DNA of 64,000 bases, taken from NCBI RefSeq assembly GCF_900156045.1, contig NZ_FTMX01000005.1:62001-126000 (forward strand), given 5' to 3'. Shown piece after piece: positions 7,384-15,726 of the stretch; the stretch's first letter is position 1, and each line of letters starts with the position of its first letter. The position numbers and the translations under genes were made by a program. Source of the stretch: Peribacillus simplex. Its GTDB lineage: Bacteria; Bacillota; Bacilli; Bacillales; DSM-1321. A model generated the notes under the pieces. The model was not told where the DNA came from. It searched no databases and was given only the letters and a program-made list of their open reading frames with translations.

Positions 7384-9003
7384 ATGAAAGCTGATATCGT
7401 ATTCATAAATGGCGAGGTCATAACAGTAAATCAAAAAAATGAAGTCGCAGAAGCCCTGGCAATTAAAGATAATCGTATCTCGGCAGTCGGTACGAATCAT
7501 GAAATGAAGGTATTTATCGGAGAAGGAACAAATGTGATTGATTTGCAGGGGAAGTCATTACTTCCCGGGTTTATAGATTCTCATATTCATCTTATATTGT
7601 ACGGTGTCAATCAATTGGCAGTAAGTTGTAAAGCTGAACATATCAAATCTGTAGAAGATTTATTGATCGATCTGAAGAAGAAAGCTTCGACGATCCCTAA
7701 AGGTGAGTGGATCCGCGCCTGGGGCTTCAATGAAACCGCCGTGAAAGAAAAACGTTATCCTACAATAGCGGAGTTGGATGCTATTTCAAAAGACCATCCC
7801 ATCATGGTAACCCGTACATGCGGCCATATAAGTGTGGTGAATAGCAGGGCGTTAGCGATTGCAAGAATTGATGAGAGCTCAGAGAATCCGACTGGAGGGA
7901 TCATTGAAAAAGATAGCGCGGGAAGGATTACAGGCAAACTCATTGAAACTGCAAATATGATAATGACCGATAGAGCAAGTTATTCAGAAAGTGAACTGTT
8001 GAAAGCAGTTAAAATAGCGTCGGAGCATTTCATCGCAGCAGGCATAACAAGCATTCATGAAGCTGGTGCTCATGGTCCTGAAAGTTTCCGTTTAATGCAG
8101 CAGGCCATAAAAAATAAGGATATTCGTGTCCGTATTTATGCGATGGTCGGTTCATTGAATAATTCTCATGAATTTGTAAATAAAATGGTGGATTCAGGAG
8201 TCATAACCGGAACTGGGGACGAAAGATTCAAAATCGGACCAGCTAAATTGTTTACGGATGGCAGCAGTACCGGTCCGACAATCGCTACCCGTGAGCCTTA
8301 TTCGAGTGATCCTGGCAATTTTGGCATTCTTTATTATAAGGAAGAGGAGATCTATCAAGTATTAGGACAGGCGCATAAAAAAGGCTATCAGATCACAGTC
8401 CATGCCCAAGGCGACAAAGCGATAGAGATGTATTTGAATTGCGTGGAAAAGGCTTTGAATGAATCGCCCAGAAAAGATCATAGACATAGAATCGAGCATG
8501 CTGGAATATCTTCTCCAGATTTACAAATGAGGATGAAAGAACTTGGAGTCATCCCAATCCCCAACCCCCCATTTCCTTATGAATTCGGCGATATATATAT
8601 TGAACACTACGGCAATAGGGTCAACCACATGTACGCCGCCCGTGATTATATTGATAATGGCATCTTGGCAGCAGGAGGTTCCGATGCTCCCGTAACTGAT
8701 CACGACCCTTTATTAGGTATACACGTTGCTGTTAATAGAACAAGCAGGTCTGGTACGAAAATAGGTCCGGTTCAATCTATTAGCGTATTGGAAGCCATAA
8801 AACTATACACATGGAATGGCGCGTTCGCGAGTTTCGATGAAGATGTCAAAGGCAGCCTGGAGGCAGGCAAGCTGGCCGATCTAGTAGTATTGAATGATAG
8901 TATATTGAAAGTGGATTCCCAAAATATCAAGGATTTGAAAGTTGAATCAACGATTTTGAATGGGGAGATTCTTTATCATAGGGGAACATTAGTAGAAATA
9001 TAA
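7384..9003 (+). CDS. YtcJ-type metal-dependent amidohydrolase
   Basis: This 539-residue protein is an amidohydrolase-superfamily TIM-barrel enzyme of the YtcJ/NfdA-like group, whose members hydrolyse N-acyl or N-formyl amines and related amides. Metal-site motifs are visible in order: GFIDSHIHL near residues 62-70, HAQGDKAIEM near 340, RHRIEHA near 366 and GGSDAPV near 430; the C-terminal LEAGKLADLVVL block closes the composite beta-sandwich. I chose the ATG at 7384, with AAGGGGTG about 9 bases upstream; TTG 7381 or ATG 7363 are possible. It is the first gene of an operon with a carbamoylase, a symporter and a nitrilase, so it likely acts on an imported amide or ureide. A decayed paralogue lies at 43948. 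Confidence 0.82.
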   Translation: MKADIVFINGEVITVNQKNEVAEALAIKDNRISAVGTNHEMKVFIGEGTNVIDLQGKSLLPGFIDSHIHLILYGVNQLAVSCKAEHIKSVEDLLIDLKKKASTIPKGEWIRAWGFNETAVKEKRYPTIAELDAISKDHPIMVTRTCGHISVVNSRALAIARIDESSENPTGGIIEKDSAGRITGKLIETANMIMTDRASYSESELLKAVKIASEHFIAAGITSIHEAGAHGPESFRLMQQAIKNKDIRVRIYAMVGSLNNSHEFVNKMVDSGVITGTGDERFKIGPAKLFTDGSSTGPTIATREPYSSDPGNFGILYYKEEEIYQVLGQAHKKGYQITVHAQGDKAIEMYLNCVEKALNESPRKDHRHRIEHAGISSPDLQMRMKELGVIPIPNPPFPYEFGDIYIEHYGNRVNHMYAARDYIDNGILAAGGSDAPVTDHDPLLGIHVAVNRTSRSGTKIGPVQSISVLEAIKLYTWNGAFASFDEDVKGSLEAGKLADLVVLNDSILKVDSQNIKDLKVESTILNGEILYHRGTLVEI

Positions 9004-9107
9004 ATCTAGCGTATCCATTCTAAAACAACAAATACCTTCACTTTCATTTTTGGCTTAAGCGAACGCATGTAGAATTTAGCAGGTTATCTAAAAGGGGGAT
9101 ATTCGCT

Positions 9108-10340
9108 ATGAAAAAGCAAAAATTATTAATTAATGGTGAGAGGCTGAGTCGTACGCTCGAGAAATTTGCTGATTTTGGAAGGACAGAAAACAATGGAGTC
9201 ACACGGCTTTCCCTTTCCGAAGAAGACCGATTGGTCCGTGATTACTTTTGCGCTTGCTGTAAAGAATTGGGTATGACCATTAAGGTTGATGATATGGGGA
9301 ATATTTACGCTACATTAGCGGGACTTGAAAACAAACCCCCTATTGTGATGGGATCACATATGGATACCGTAAAAAAGGGAGGGCGGTTTGATGGTATCTT
9401 GGGAGTAGCTGCAGGCTTGGAAGTCGTGCGGACTCTGGTGGAAAATAATATCCAACCGAAAATTCCGGTAATGATCGTCAATTTTACGAACGAAGAAGGA
9501 GCCAGATTCGAACCTTCCATGATGTCTTCGGGAGTTCTTTCAGGTAAATTCGAAAAATCCATCATGCTGCAAAAGACGGATAGTGACGGAACGACTTTCG
9601 AAAGTGCTTTGAATGCCATTGGATATGCAGGGGATATAGAGAATCGTTTAAAAGAAGCGACTGCATTTCTAGAATTGCATATTGAACAAGGTCCGATTCT
9701 TGAACGTGAATCACTAACGATCGGTGTCGTTGAATGTGTCCTGGGCATGGTGTGCTATGAGATAGAAGTTACTGGAGAATCGGATCATGCCGGTACCACC
9801 CCGATGAATATGAGAAAAGATGCTTTTTTCACTGCGAATACCTTGATTATGGAGGCTCGTCAGAAGCTAGGCATGCTTGAAGACGATTTGGTTTTTACGA
9901 TGGGAAGGGTAAATGTGTTTCCCAATATCCATACGGTTATACCTAATAAAGTGATATTTTCGCTAGAAGCGAGACATAAGGATTCAAATGTCATCGAAAA
10001 GGTGGAGGAAATCATTAAAAGCCTTACAACTGCAGGTTCAGAAGGCGGATGCGACATCCAAGTGAAAAAATTATGGGACAGGGATACCGTTTGGTTCGAC
10101 AAGTCCATTTGTAATTTGCTAGAGCAATCGAGCAATACATTAGGTCTACCCTATAAGAGAATGGTAAGCGGTGCAGGACATGATGCGCAGTTTATAGCCA
10201 GTTATATACCGACTGCCATGGTTTTCGTACCAAGCATCAACGGTAAAAGTCATTGTGAAGAGGAACTTACTACTTGGGAAGATTGTGAAAAAGGAGTCAA
10301 TGTTATATTGGAAACGGTCCTTGCCATCCAGTCTCCTTAA
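9108..10340 (+). CDS. M20-family N-carbamoyl-L-amino-acid hydrolase / allantoate amidohydrolase-like
   Basis: The 410-residue protein belongs to the zinc-dependent hydantoinase/carbamoylase family (AmaB, AllC, UAH), which removes a carbamoyl or ureido group from an amino acid or ureide. Metal ligands fall in expected motifs: GSHMDTV near residue 82, a DGILGVA stretch, NEEGARF near 127, LHIEQGP near 190 and SHCEEE near 381. The dimerisation/lid segment (about 215-325) is present. AAAGGGGG precedes the ATG. The exact substrate (N-carbamoyl amino acid, ureidoglycolate, allantoate or beta-ureidopropionate) cannot be told from motifs. It is the second gene in the operon and pairs with a nitrilase-family amidase downstream. 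Confidence 0.85.
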   Translation: MKKQKLLINGERLSRTLEKFADFGRTENNGVTRLSLSEEDRLVRDYFCACCKELGMTIKVDDMGNIYATLAGLENKPPIVMGSHMDTVKKGGRFDGILGVAAGLEVVRTLVENNIQPKIPVMIVNFTNEEGARFEPSMMSSGVLSGKFEKSIMLQKTDSDGTTFESALNAIGYAGDIENRLKEATAFLELHIEQGPILERESLTIGVVECVLGMVCYEIEVTGESDHAGTTPMNMRKDAFFTANTLIMEARQKLGMLEDDLVFTMGRVNVFPNIHTVIPNKVIFSLEARHKDSNVIEKVEEIIKSLTTAGSEGGCDIQVKKLWDRDTVWFDKSICNLLEQSSNTLGLPYKRMVSGAGHDAQFIASYIPTAMVFVPSINGKSHCEEELTTWEDCEKGVNVILETVLAIQSP

Positions 10341-10397
10341 GACGCATATACAATTCGTTGTAAGCAGTTAATGACAGTTAGCCACGGATGCTATTAA

Positions 10398-10434
10398 ACC
10401 ATCAGTTCAGTTTGAACCCAGGCTTGACTGATGG
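10398..10434 (+). promoter_or_regulatory. Inverted repeat between carbamoylase and symporter genes
   Basis: ACCATCAGT (10398-10406) and ACTGATGGT (10426-10434) form a 9-base perfect stem with a 19-base loop and only a weak T stretch afterwards. It may be a processing site or weak attenuator that sets symporter expression apart from the first two genes. Confidence 0.4.
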
Positions 10435-10473
10435 TGATCCATTTTCGGAAACCTAATTAGGGGAGGCTATAAT

Positions 10474-10674
10474 TTGAATGCTATTAAGCTATTGCTTTTT
10501 ATTCCATTTATAGGGTTCTTAGGTTTATTGTCCTATGCAAATAAAATAGAACCGTACATATTGGGGATGCCTTTTTTGTTATTTTGGGTCGCATTTTGGA
10601 TGGTCATGGCATCGATCATCTTAATGATTGTGTATAAGTTCGATCCTGATAATAAAGGGAGTGATTCTGAATGA
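10474..10674 (+). CDS. Small membrane subunit of a sodium:solute symporter (DUF3311-like)
   Basis: This 66-residue protein has two hydrophobic helices (about residues 4-22 and 30-54) and a charged C-terminal tail. Such small proteins commonly precede SSS-family symporters and are thought to be their companion subunit. Translation starts at TTG 10474 with GGGGAGG 7 bases upstream. The stop overlaps the ATG of the symporter gene (ATGA), which implies translational coupling. Confidence 0.75.
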   Translation: MNAIKLLLFIPFIGFLGLLSYANKIEPYILGMPFLLFWVAFWMVMASIILMIVYKFDPDNKGSDSE

Positions 10675-12155
10675 ATATATCATTACTCATCATTTCCATC
10701 TTCTTGGTTCTGGCACTTTATTTAGGGATAAAAGCAAGAAATGGGAAGGATATGGACATGGAGCAATTTGCCGTAGGGGGCAGGGGCTTCGGAACATTCT
10801 TCATTTTTCTCTTGATAGCAGGTGAAATTTATACAACTTTTACATTCCTGGGCGGAAGTGGGTGGGCTTACTCAAAAGGTGCTGCTGCTTATTATGTTCC
10901 AGCCTATATTTTCTTAGCCTACGTCCTATCATATTGGCTCGTCCCTAAAATATGGAGATATTCAAAACGCCATTCCATCATCTCTCAGCCAGAGTATTTT
11001 GCATCTAAATATAAAAGCAGGTCAATGGGGATGATCGTGGCAGTATTGGGAAGCTTAGCCCTAGTGCCGTACATAGTCATACAGCTCAAAGGATTAGGTA
11101 TCATAGTTTCCGAAGCATCTTATGGAGCAATTTCTCCAGTTGCTGCAAGTGTGATCGGTGCTGTTGTCGTAACTACCTATGTAATGATTTCAGGCATTCA
11201 TGGATCAGCATGGACAGCCATACTGAAAGATTTCATGATATTGGTAGTCGTTATCTTTTTAGGCATTTACATTCCAGTTCATTACTTCGGAGGCATACAG
11301 CCTATGTTCGAGACCGTGCAAGCTGCTAAACCGGAAATGTTGGTTTTGGCAGATCAGGGATTGAGTCAGTCATGGTTTGTGTCCACCGTTTTGCTGAATG
11401 CACTAGGTTTTTATTTGCTGCCACAAACATTCATGGTCGTTTTATCGTCCAATGGGGAAAGGACCCTTCGCAAAAATGCGATTGCGTTACCCTTATACAC
11501 ATTGTTACTGCTATTCGTTTTTTTCATCGGATTTACAGCCATCATGGAAATCCCGGGTTTGCAAGGAGCTGATGGGGATCTCTCACTTTTAAGGCTGGCG
11601 ATTCAAACATTCGATCCATGGGTGATAGGGGTTATCGGAGCTGCAGGTTTATTGACGGCCCTAGTACCGGCTTCAGTCATGCTAATGGCTGCATCGGTAG
11701 GTCTGACAAATAGCTTTTACAAAGTTCTGGTCCCTGCTGCTACTGAAACACATCAGTTGATTGTCTCCAGGATCATCATCATCGGTATCTCAATCATTGC
11801 TTTAATTGTAACGGTAACAGGCGGCGAGGCTTTGGCCATCTTGAATATCATGTCATACAGTTTGATTACACAACTGGCACCATCCTTGTTTTGCAGTTTA
11901 CCAAAAACCAATATAATCAATAAGTATGGTGCAATGGCAGGGATATTGGCAGGCGTCCTGATTGTTTTATATGCGACAATTGCAGATGTGAAGGTTGCTA
12001 CATTCCTGCCGGATACCCCACATGTAATTAATGATATCAGTACAGGCGTCATAGCTTTGTTGTTTAATATTCTAGTAACATTCATTGTAAGTGCACTGAC
12101 TAAACATATCTCTATGCAACAGACCGAAATGAATGATCTGGACAAGATATCCTAA
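10671..12155 (+). CDS. SSS-family sodium:solute symporter
   Basis: The 494-residue protein has about 13 transmembrane segments and SSS-type features: AVGGRGFGTFFIF near the N-terminus, the TFTFLGGSGWAYSKGAAAYY region and a GAAGLLTALVPASVMLMAAS stretch around residue 320-345. The family co-transports sodium with solutes such as pantothenate, proline, acetate or ureides. The four-base overlap with the small gene upstream suggests a complex. In this operon it probably brings in the substrate of the carbamoylase or amidohydrolase. Substrate identity cannot be read from sequence. Confidence 0.85.
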   Translation: MNISLLIISIFLVLALYLGIKARNGKDMDMEQFAVGGRGFGTFFIFLLIAGEIYTTFTFLGGSGWAYSKGAAAYYVPAYIFLAYVLSYWLVPKIWRYSKRHSIISQPEYFASKYKSRSMGMIVAVLGSLALVPYIVIQLKGLGIIVSEASYGAISPVAASVIGAVVVTTYVMISGIHGSAWTAILKDFMILVVVIFLGIYIPVHYFGGIQPMFETVQAAKPEMLVLADQGLSQSWFVSTVLLNALGFYLLPQTFMVVLSSNGERTLRKNAIALPLYTLLLLFVFFIGFTAIMEIPGLQGADGDLSLLRLAIQTFDPWVIGVIGAAGLLTALVPASVMLMAASVGLTNSFYKVLVPAATETHQLIVSRIIIIGISIIALIVTVTGGEALAILNIMSYSLITQLAPSLFCSLPKTNIINKYGAMAGILAGVLIVLYATIADVKVATFLPDTPHVINDISTGVIALLFNILVTFIVSALTKHISMQQTEMNDLDKIS

Positions 12156-12206
12156 TTTCTTTTAACCAGGCTAATGGAATAAGAAGCATGATTTGGGAGG
12201 GGTTTT

Positions 12207-13073
12207 GTGAAAATTAAAATAACGGCTTGTCAATTTCGAGTGGAAAAAGTGTCAAACTTCAATGAATTTCAGGAACAAGTAGAAGACTTGATCACCCAAG
12301 TTCCTGAAAACTCCGATTATATCATTTTTCCTGAACTATTAACCATCGGATTATCAGCGGCCTTTGGAGAACAAGATGCTTCGTCCGTAATCAGGATTGA
12401 TGAATATACCAATCAATACAAAGATTTTTTCAGCTCACTTTCCAAAAAAAGAAAGCAGGTCATCATTGCGGGCACCCATCTGGAACGCCGCGAAAATGAA
12501 TACTTCAATATTGCATACATTTTTGATAAAGACGGAACGGTCTATGAGCATAAAAAAACTCATATCTTTCCTGCTGAAGCGAATTGGCATACCTCTGAAG
12601 GTGATGATTTGGAAGTTTACTCCGTAGGTCCGGTTAAGATAGGAATAGCGGTATGTTATGAAGCCGAGATACCTGAAATTTCAAGGATATTATCAGTGAA
12701 TGGGGCCGACATCATTTTTTGCCCATCATACACATTTACAGAGGCTGGTTTTTGGCGGGTTCGCCATTGCGCACATGCGCGTGCAATCGAGAATCAGGTA
12801 TATTTTGTTCATTGCCCAACTGTTGGTGAACCTGGGTCACCCCTTCCGAACGGATACGGCCGTGCCAGTATACTTAGTCCCTGTGACAGCGCTTGGCCAG
12901 CAAATGGAATAGTAGCAGAGGCGGTAATGAATGAACATACAATCATTACCGGTACGGTCGATATGGATGAGCTTTATGAGAATCGAAAAAGTGGTGCAGC
13001 GACCACTTTCAAAGATCGTAATCGCCGAAAAGATATGTATGCGAAATATGAGCCTTATGAAGGGCAGAAATAA
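12207..13073 (+). CDS. Carbon-nitrogen hydrolase (nitrilase superfamily amidase)
   Basis: The 288-residue protein carries the nitrilase-superfamily Glu-Lys-Cys triad: IIFPELLT near residue 39-46, HKKTHIFPAE near 114-123 and IGIAVCYEAEIPE near 143-155. These enzymes hydrolyse amides, N-carbamoyl amines or omega-amides in the cytoplasm. The start is GTG 12207 with GGGAGGGG upstream. It is the last gene of the operon and is followed by a terminator. A beta-ureidopropionase-like or omega-amidase role would fit next to the carbamoylase. Confidence 0.82.
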   Translation: MKIKITACQFRVEKVSNFNEFQEQVEDLITQVPENSDYIIFPELLTIGLSAAFGEQDASSVIRIDEYTNQYKDFFSSLSKKRKQVIIAGTHLERRENEYFNIAYIFDKDGTVYEHKKTHIFPAEANWHTSEGDDLEVYSVGPVKIGIAVCYEAEIPEISRILSVNGADIIFCPSYTFTEAGFWRVRHCAHARAIENQVYFVHCPTVGEPGSPLPNGYGRASILSPCDSAWPANGIVAEAVMNEHTIITGTVDMDELYENRKSGAATTFKDRNRRKDMYAKYEPYEGQK

Positions 13074-13081
13074 TTTTTTGG

Positions 13082-13113
13082 AAAAGGCACTATTAATACA
13101 ATAGTGTCTTTTA
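13082..13113 (+). terminator. Operon terminator
   Basis: AAAAGgCACTATT pairs with AATAGTGtCTTTT around a five-base loop, ending in T residues. It closes the amide-catabolism operon before the NlpC/P60 gene. Confidence 0.7.
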
Positions 13114-13146
13114 CTCAATAAAAACTATTTCGAAAGGGTGATGATT

Positions 13147-14145
13147 TTGAAAAGGTTAACCGTTGTAGTACTATCTTTATTTGCTTTTGGCATTTTTACA
13201 TTCAGTCCCAATGAAGCTAGTTCAAGAGAGAAGGAGAGAATTGCCTATGTAGATGTAGCCGTGGCAACCCTTTGGACGGGTCCGGGATTATTAAGGGAAA
13301 TCGATGCTCCTTCTGCATCGAATCCCGTTGATTTGAATGCCTGGATCGGCTCGATGAATTATGAAGACAAGCTGTGGCTTGTGGGTAACTTGGAAACACA
13401 AGCTTTATATGGTTCAAAAGTGACGATTTTAGAAGAACGGGGTGAATGGGTGAAAGTAGCCGTGGCCAATCAACCGACGCCCAGAAATGATATAGGTTAT
13501 CCAGGATGGATGCCAAAAGCACAATTAAAAGATGGAAATTCTTTTGAGAAGCAATTTAAACGAGGATTTGCCCTTGTAAATGCCCCGAAGGCTTGGCTTT
13601 ATTCGGATTCTAAAATTCGTTCCAAATTCATGGAGGTCAGCTTCGATACCCGCCTACCGCTATTGCAGGCTAAAAAGGATAAAGTGAAGGTGATGACACC
13701 GAGTGGAGCAAAGTGGATAGAAACGCAGGATGTTTCCGTCTATCAAAATGAAAAGCAAATACCAGCTCCAACCGGTAAGGACATCGTTGAATCAGGAAAA
13801 GGGTTTTTAGGACTTCCTTACCTCTGGGCTGGAATGTCCGGTTTTGGATTTGACTGTTCTGGATTTACCTATACAATGTACCATGCTAATGGAATAACGA
13901 TCCCAAGGGACTCTTCCATTCAGGCGCAACATGGAGAAAAGGTGGAGCAAGAAAACCTTCAACCAGGTGATTTACTATTTTTTGCCTATGATAAAGGGAA
14001 GGGAAGGGTGCATCATGTCGGAATGTATATAGGTGACGGCAAAATGATCCATTCGCCTAACAGCTCTACACATGTAAGGATAGATGAAATAAAAACATCG
14101 GGATACGGAGAGGAATATGCCGGAGCAAGAAGATATATCGATTGA
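13147..14145 (+). CDS. Exported NlpC/P60 endopeptidase with SH3-type domains (YkfC-like)
   Basis: The product is a gamma-D-glutamyl-L-diamino-acid endopeptidase of the YkfC group, which trims cell-wall peptides. An N-terminal signal peptide (about residues 1-23) is followed by two SH3-like modules and a C-terminal NlpC/P60 domain. The catalytic cysteine is in GFGFDCSGF near residue 235, the histidine in HHVGMYIGDG near 288, and a third polar residue lies near HSPNSSTHV. I prefer the TTG at 13147, because AAAGGGTGATG precedes it at normal spacing; GTG 13138 and ATG 13141 sit inside that site. It has its own terminator. No ykfA, ykfB or ykfD neighbour is present. Confidence 0.82.
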   Translation: MKRLTVVVLSLFAFGIFTFSPNEASSREKERIAYVDVAVATLWTGPGLLREIDAPSASNPVDLNAWIGSMNYEDKLWLVGNLETQALYGSKVTILEERGEWVKVAVANQPTPRNDIGYPGWMPKAQLKDGNSFEKQFKRGFALVNAPKAWLYSDSKIRSKFMEVSFDTRLPLLQAKKDKVKVMTPSGAKWIETQDVSVYQNEKQIPAPTGKDIVESGKGFLGLPYLWAGMSGFGFDCSGFTYTMYHANGITIPRDSSIQAQHGEKVEQENLQPGDLLFFAYDKGKGRVHHVGMYIGDGKMIHSPNSSTHVRIDEIKTSGYGEEYAGARRYID

Positions 14146-14150
14146 ATATT

Positions 14151-14187
14151 AAAAACCCGAGAGCACGGTGCTCTCAGGTTTTTTTTA
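14151..14187 (+). terminator. Rho-independent terminator
   Basis: ACCcGAGAGCAC pairs with GTGCTCTCaGGT, followed by eight T residues. It ends the NlpC/P60 gene. Confidence 0.85.
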
Positions 14188-14583
14188 TATGTAAACAAGA
14201 TTTCAAATCTCTCCAACGGATGACAAAACTTAGGACTGACCAAACCCCTTATCTTCCTGCATACATTGAATAACCATTTCTTCATGTCTCCTCATACAAG
14301 CTATTTCCTCAAAAGTTATATTTTGATAGATTTTTTATTGTTGTTAAGTTTATAGTTCATTCTATTTTTGTGTGTGTGACGAATTCATATGGGTTTTCAA
14401 GAAGATGAATGGAATCAAGTTTCAGGAAAATCATCATCCGCCATTCAAAGCGAACATCGTGTATCTCATATTGAAGATAGGAATAGGATATAAGAACCTG
14501 GAGATCCGAATACTTTTATAGTGTATTAAGCTGGGACAACCAATCTGTTTTTTCATGATTGGGGATTTTCTCATTTTATTTAA
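14188..14583. other. Intergenic region without a convincing gene
   Basis: About 395 bases. Short unproven ORFs include a 34-codon plus-strand one starting at 14389 (MGFQEDEWNQ...), with protein-like composition but no ribosome binding site, and minus-strand ORFs starting near 14285-14300. These could be gene remnants. The region ends at repeat copy B. Confidence 0.35.
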
Positions 14584-14804
14584 AGGCTGTTTTCGCTTAC
14601 TTTGTTGCTATTTACCAAGTAAAGCGGTGTGGTTGATTTCCCCTCCAGATGCTCGCTTTCCGCGGGGCGGGCGGTGAGCCTCCTCGGCGTAAACGCCTGT
14701 GGGGTCTCACCTGTCCCGCTGCTCCCGCAGGAGTCTCGCACTTGCGCTCCAATCAACCTTAAATCGTTTCGTTTTAAAAACAACAATCTTTACGAAAAGA
14801 GCCT
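14584..14804 (-). repeat. MITE-like dispersed repeat, copy B (221 bp, inverted relative to copy A)
   Basis: This is the reverse complement of the 1546-1767 element over its full length, with scattered differences, including the wording of the GC-rich core. The same AGGCT...AGCCT termini are present. ATTTAA stands immediately outside both ends, a candidate 6-base target duplication that differs from the AATAA of copy A; that supports independent insertions. The ORFs at 14580-14786 and 14629-14892 run through the repeat and are not genes. Confidence 0.75.
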
Positions 14805-14937
14805 ATTTAAAAGAACAATAAACATCAGTGAAGGGGCATTAATCTTTGTCGTCCCACTGATGTTTTCTTCATATAAAGTTCTTTTGAAATAATTTACTGT
14901 AATATTTGTTTGGAAGAATCGTAACTTTATAGCCTTT

Positions 14938-15312
14938 CTACTTGATCGTTTCAAAAAGACGTTCTAAATCCTTATCCATAATGAAAACTTCAATTCTTTC
15001 ACCTGTTTTGGTGCTTATATCACTGTGAGAAGAAAGAACCTTACATCCTGTATGATCTTCAACAATTTTTTCGTAATCCTTCGTGTACATTTCACGAAGC
15101 AGCGAACGCATTTTCTTTACAAGCTTTTTGCCAGAATTGTGACTTACAAGGTGCTTTTCCTCAACAGTTAGAACACCCTTGAAACGCGTTATCAACATAT
15201 CATTGATAATATACGTTTTAGTTTCTTGAGGTCCTCTTCCAATCAATTCGCGCTGGAACTTAATGAATGCTTCACTTATTTCAGCTTCTAGCCTTTTTTT
15301 TGTATTTATCAT
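14938..15312 (-). CDS. DUF2294 family protein (124 aa)
   Basis: The 124-residue soluble protein matches the DUF2294 pattern: an N-terminal helix with EAEISEAF, GRGPQETKTYIINDMLITRFKG in the middle and STKTGERIEVFIMD near the end. The family is widespread in Bacillaceae and its function is not established to my knowledge. GGAGG precedes the ATG at 15312, and a clear sigma-A promoter lies upstream. It is transcribed divergently from the kdp locus. Confidence 0.8.
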   Translation of the reverse strand: MINTKKRLEAEISEAFIKFQRELIGRGPQETKTYIINDMLITRFKGVLTVEEKHLVSHNSGKKLVKKMRSLLREMYTKDYEKIVEDHTGCKVLSSHSDISTKTGERIEVFIMDKDLERLFETIK

Positions 15313-15347
15313 AATGCCTCCAATTATCTGACCAATTTATGGGGTTT

Positions 15348-15377
15348 ATAATAATGCCATTTTTGAGTTCTTGTCAA
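15348..15377 (-). promoter_or_regulatory. Sigma-A promoter of the DUF2294 gene
   Basis: On the minus strand a perfect TTGACA (15372-15377) is followed after 18 bases by TATTAT (15348-15353). The leader to the ATG at 15312 is about 30 bases. Confidence 0.7.
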
Positions 15378-15467
15378 TAACAGTTTGTAAAACTTTAGAA
15401 AAATGTGAAATAGTTAGTATTTTAAAGAAAGAAAGTACTTTTGTATTTTAAATGGTTAAATACGGCC

Positions 15468-15473
15468 TATAAT
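15468..15473 (+). promoter_or_regulatory. -10 element of the kdp operon promoter
   Basis: A perfect TATAAT stands about 40 bases before the riboswitch. No good -35 is present at 16-18 bases, so the promoter may be weak or activated. Confidence 0.45.
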
Positions 15474-15514
15474 GAACGAATATGGAGTTTTTTAAAGATT
15501 TATATGAGTTTACA

Positions 15515-15726
15515 AACCTTCGGTGAGGAGCGTACAATAACCTCAGAAATACAATTTGATATCGGCCAAATCTCAAGTGATTGAGAACGGAGGACCCACT
15601 ATTTTTGGGGTTAATTCTGCATTTGCAGAAGGGATGAGATACTCTTTCGCCATCCTACCCGTCAGCTAACTTCGTCGGCTAAAGCGAAGGAGGTCATAAG
15701 ACCACCTTGATTCAGGAGGCTTTTTT
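15515..15726 (+). promoter_or_regulatory. c-di-AMP riboswitch (ydaO/yuaA class) with terminator, upstream of kdp
   Basis: The conserved ydaO-motif core is present: GAACGGAGGACCCA near 15584, TTTTTGGGGTTAAT near 15604, a GCATTTGC hairpin, GGGATGAGA and CAGCTAACTTCGTCGGC near 15663. CCTTCG (15517-15522) can pair with CGAAGG (15685-15690) as P1. AAGGAGGTC (15687-15695) can instead pair with GACCACCTT (15700-15708) as an antiterminator, and CCACC...GGAGG (15702-15719) followed by six T residues is the terminator. P1 and antiterminator share bases, so ligand binding should favour termination. The class senses c-di-AMP and is known to shut off potassium uptake genes. Confidence 0.9.

Noticed and set aside
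14013-14285. 90-codon minus-strand ORF
   Set aside because: Its second half crosses the terminator and end of the NlpC/P60 gene, and the residues are not protein-like there.
14580-14892. ORFs on both strands (14580-14786, 14629-14892)
   Set aside because: They are created by repeat copy B; no sites and no family resemblance.
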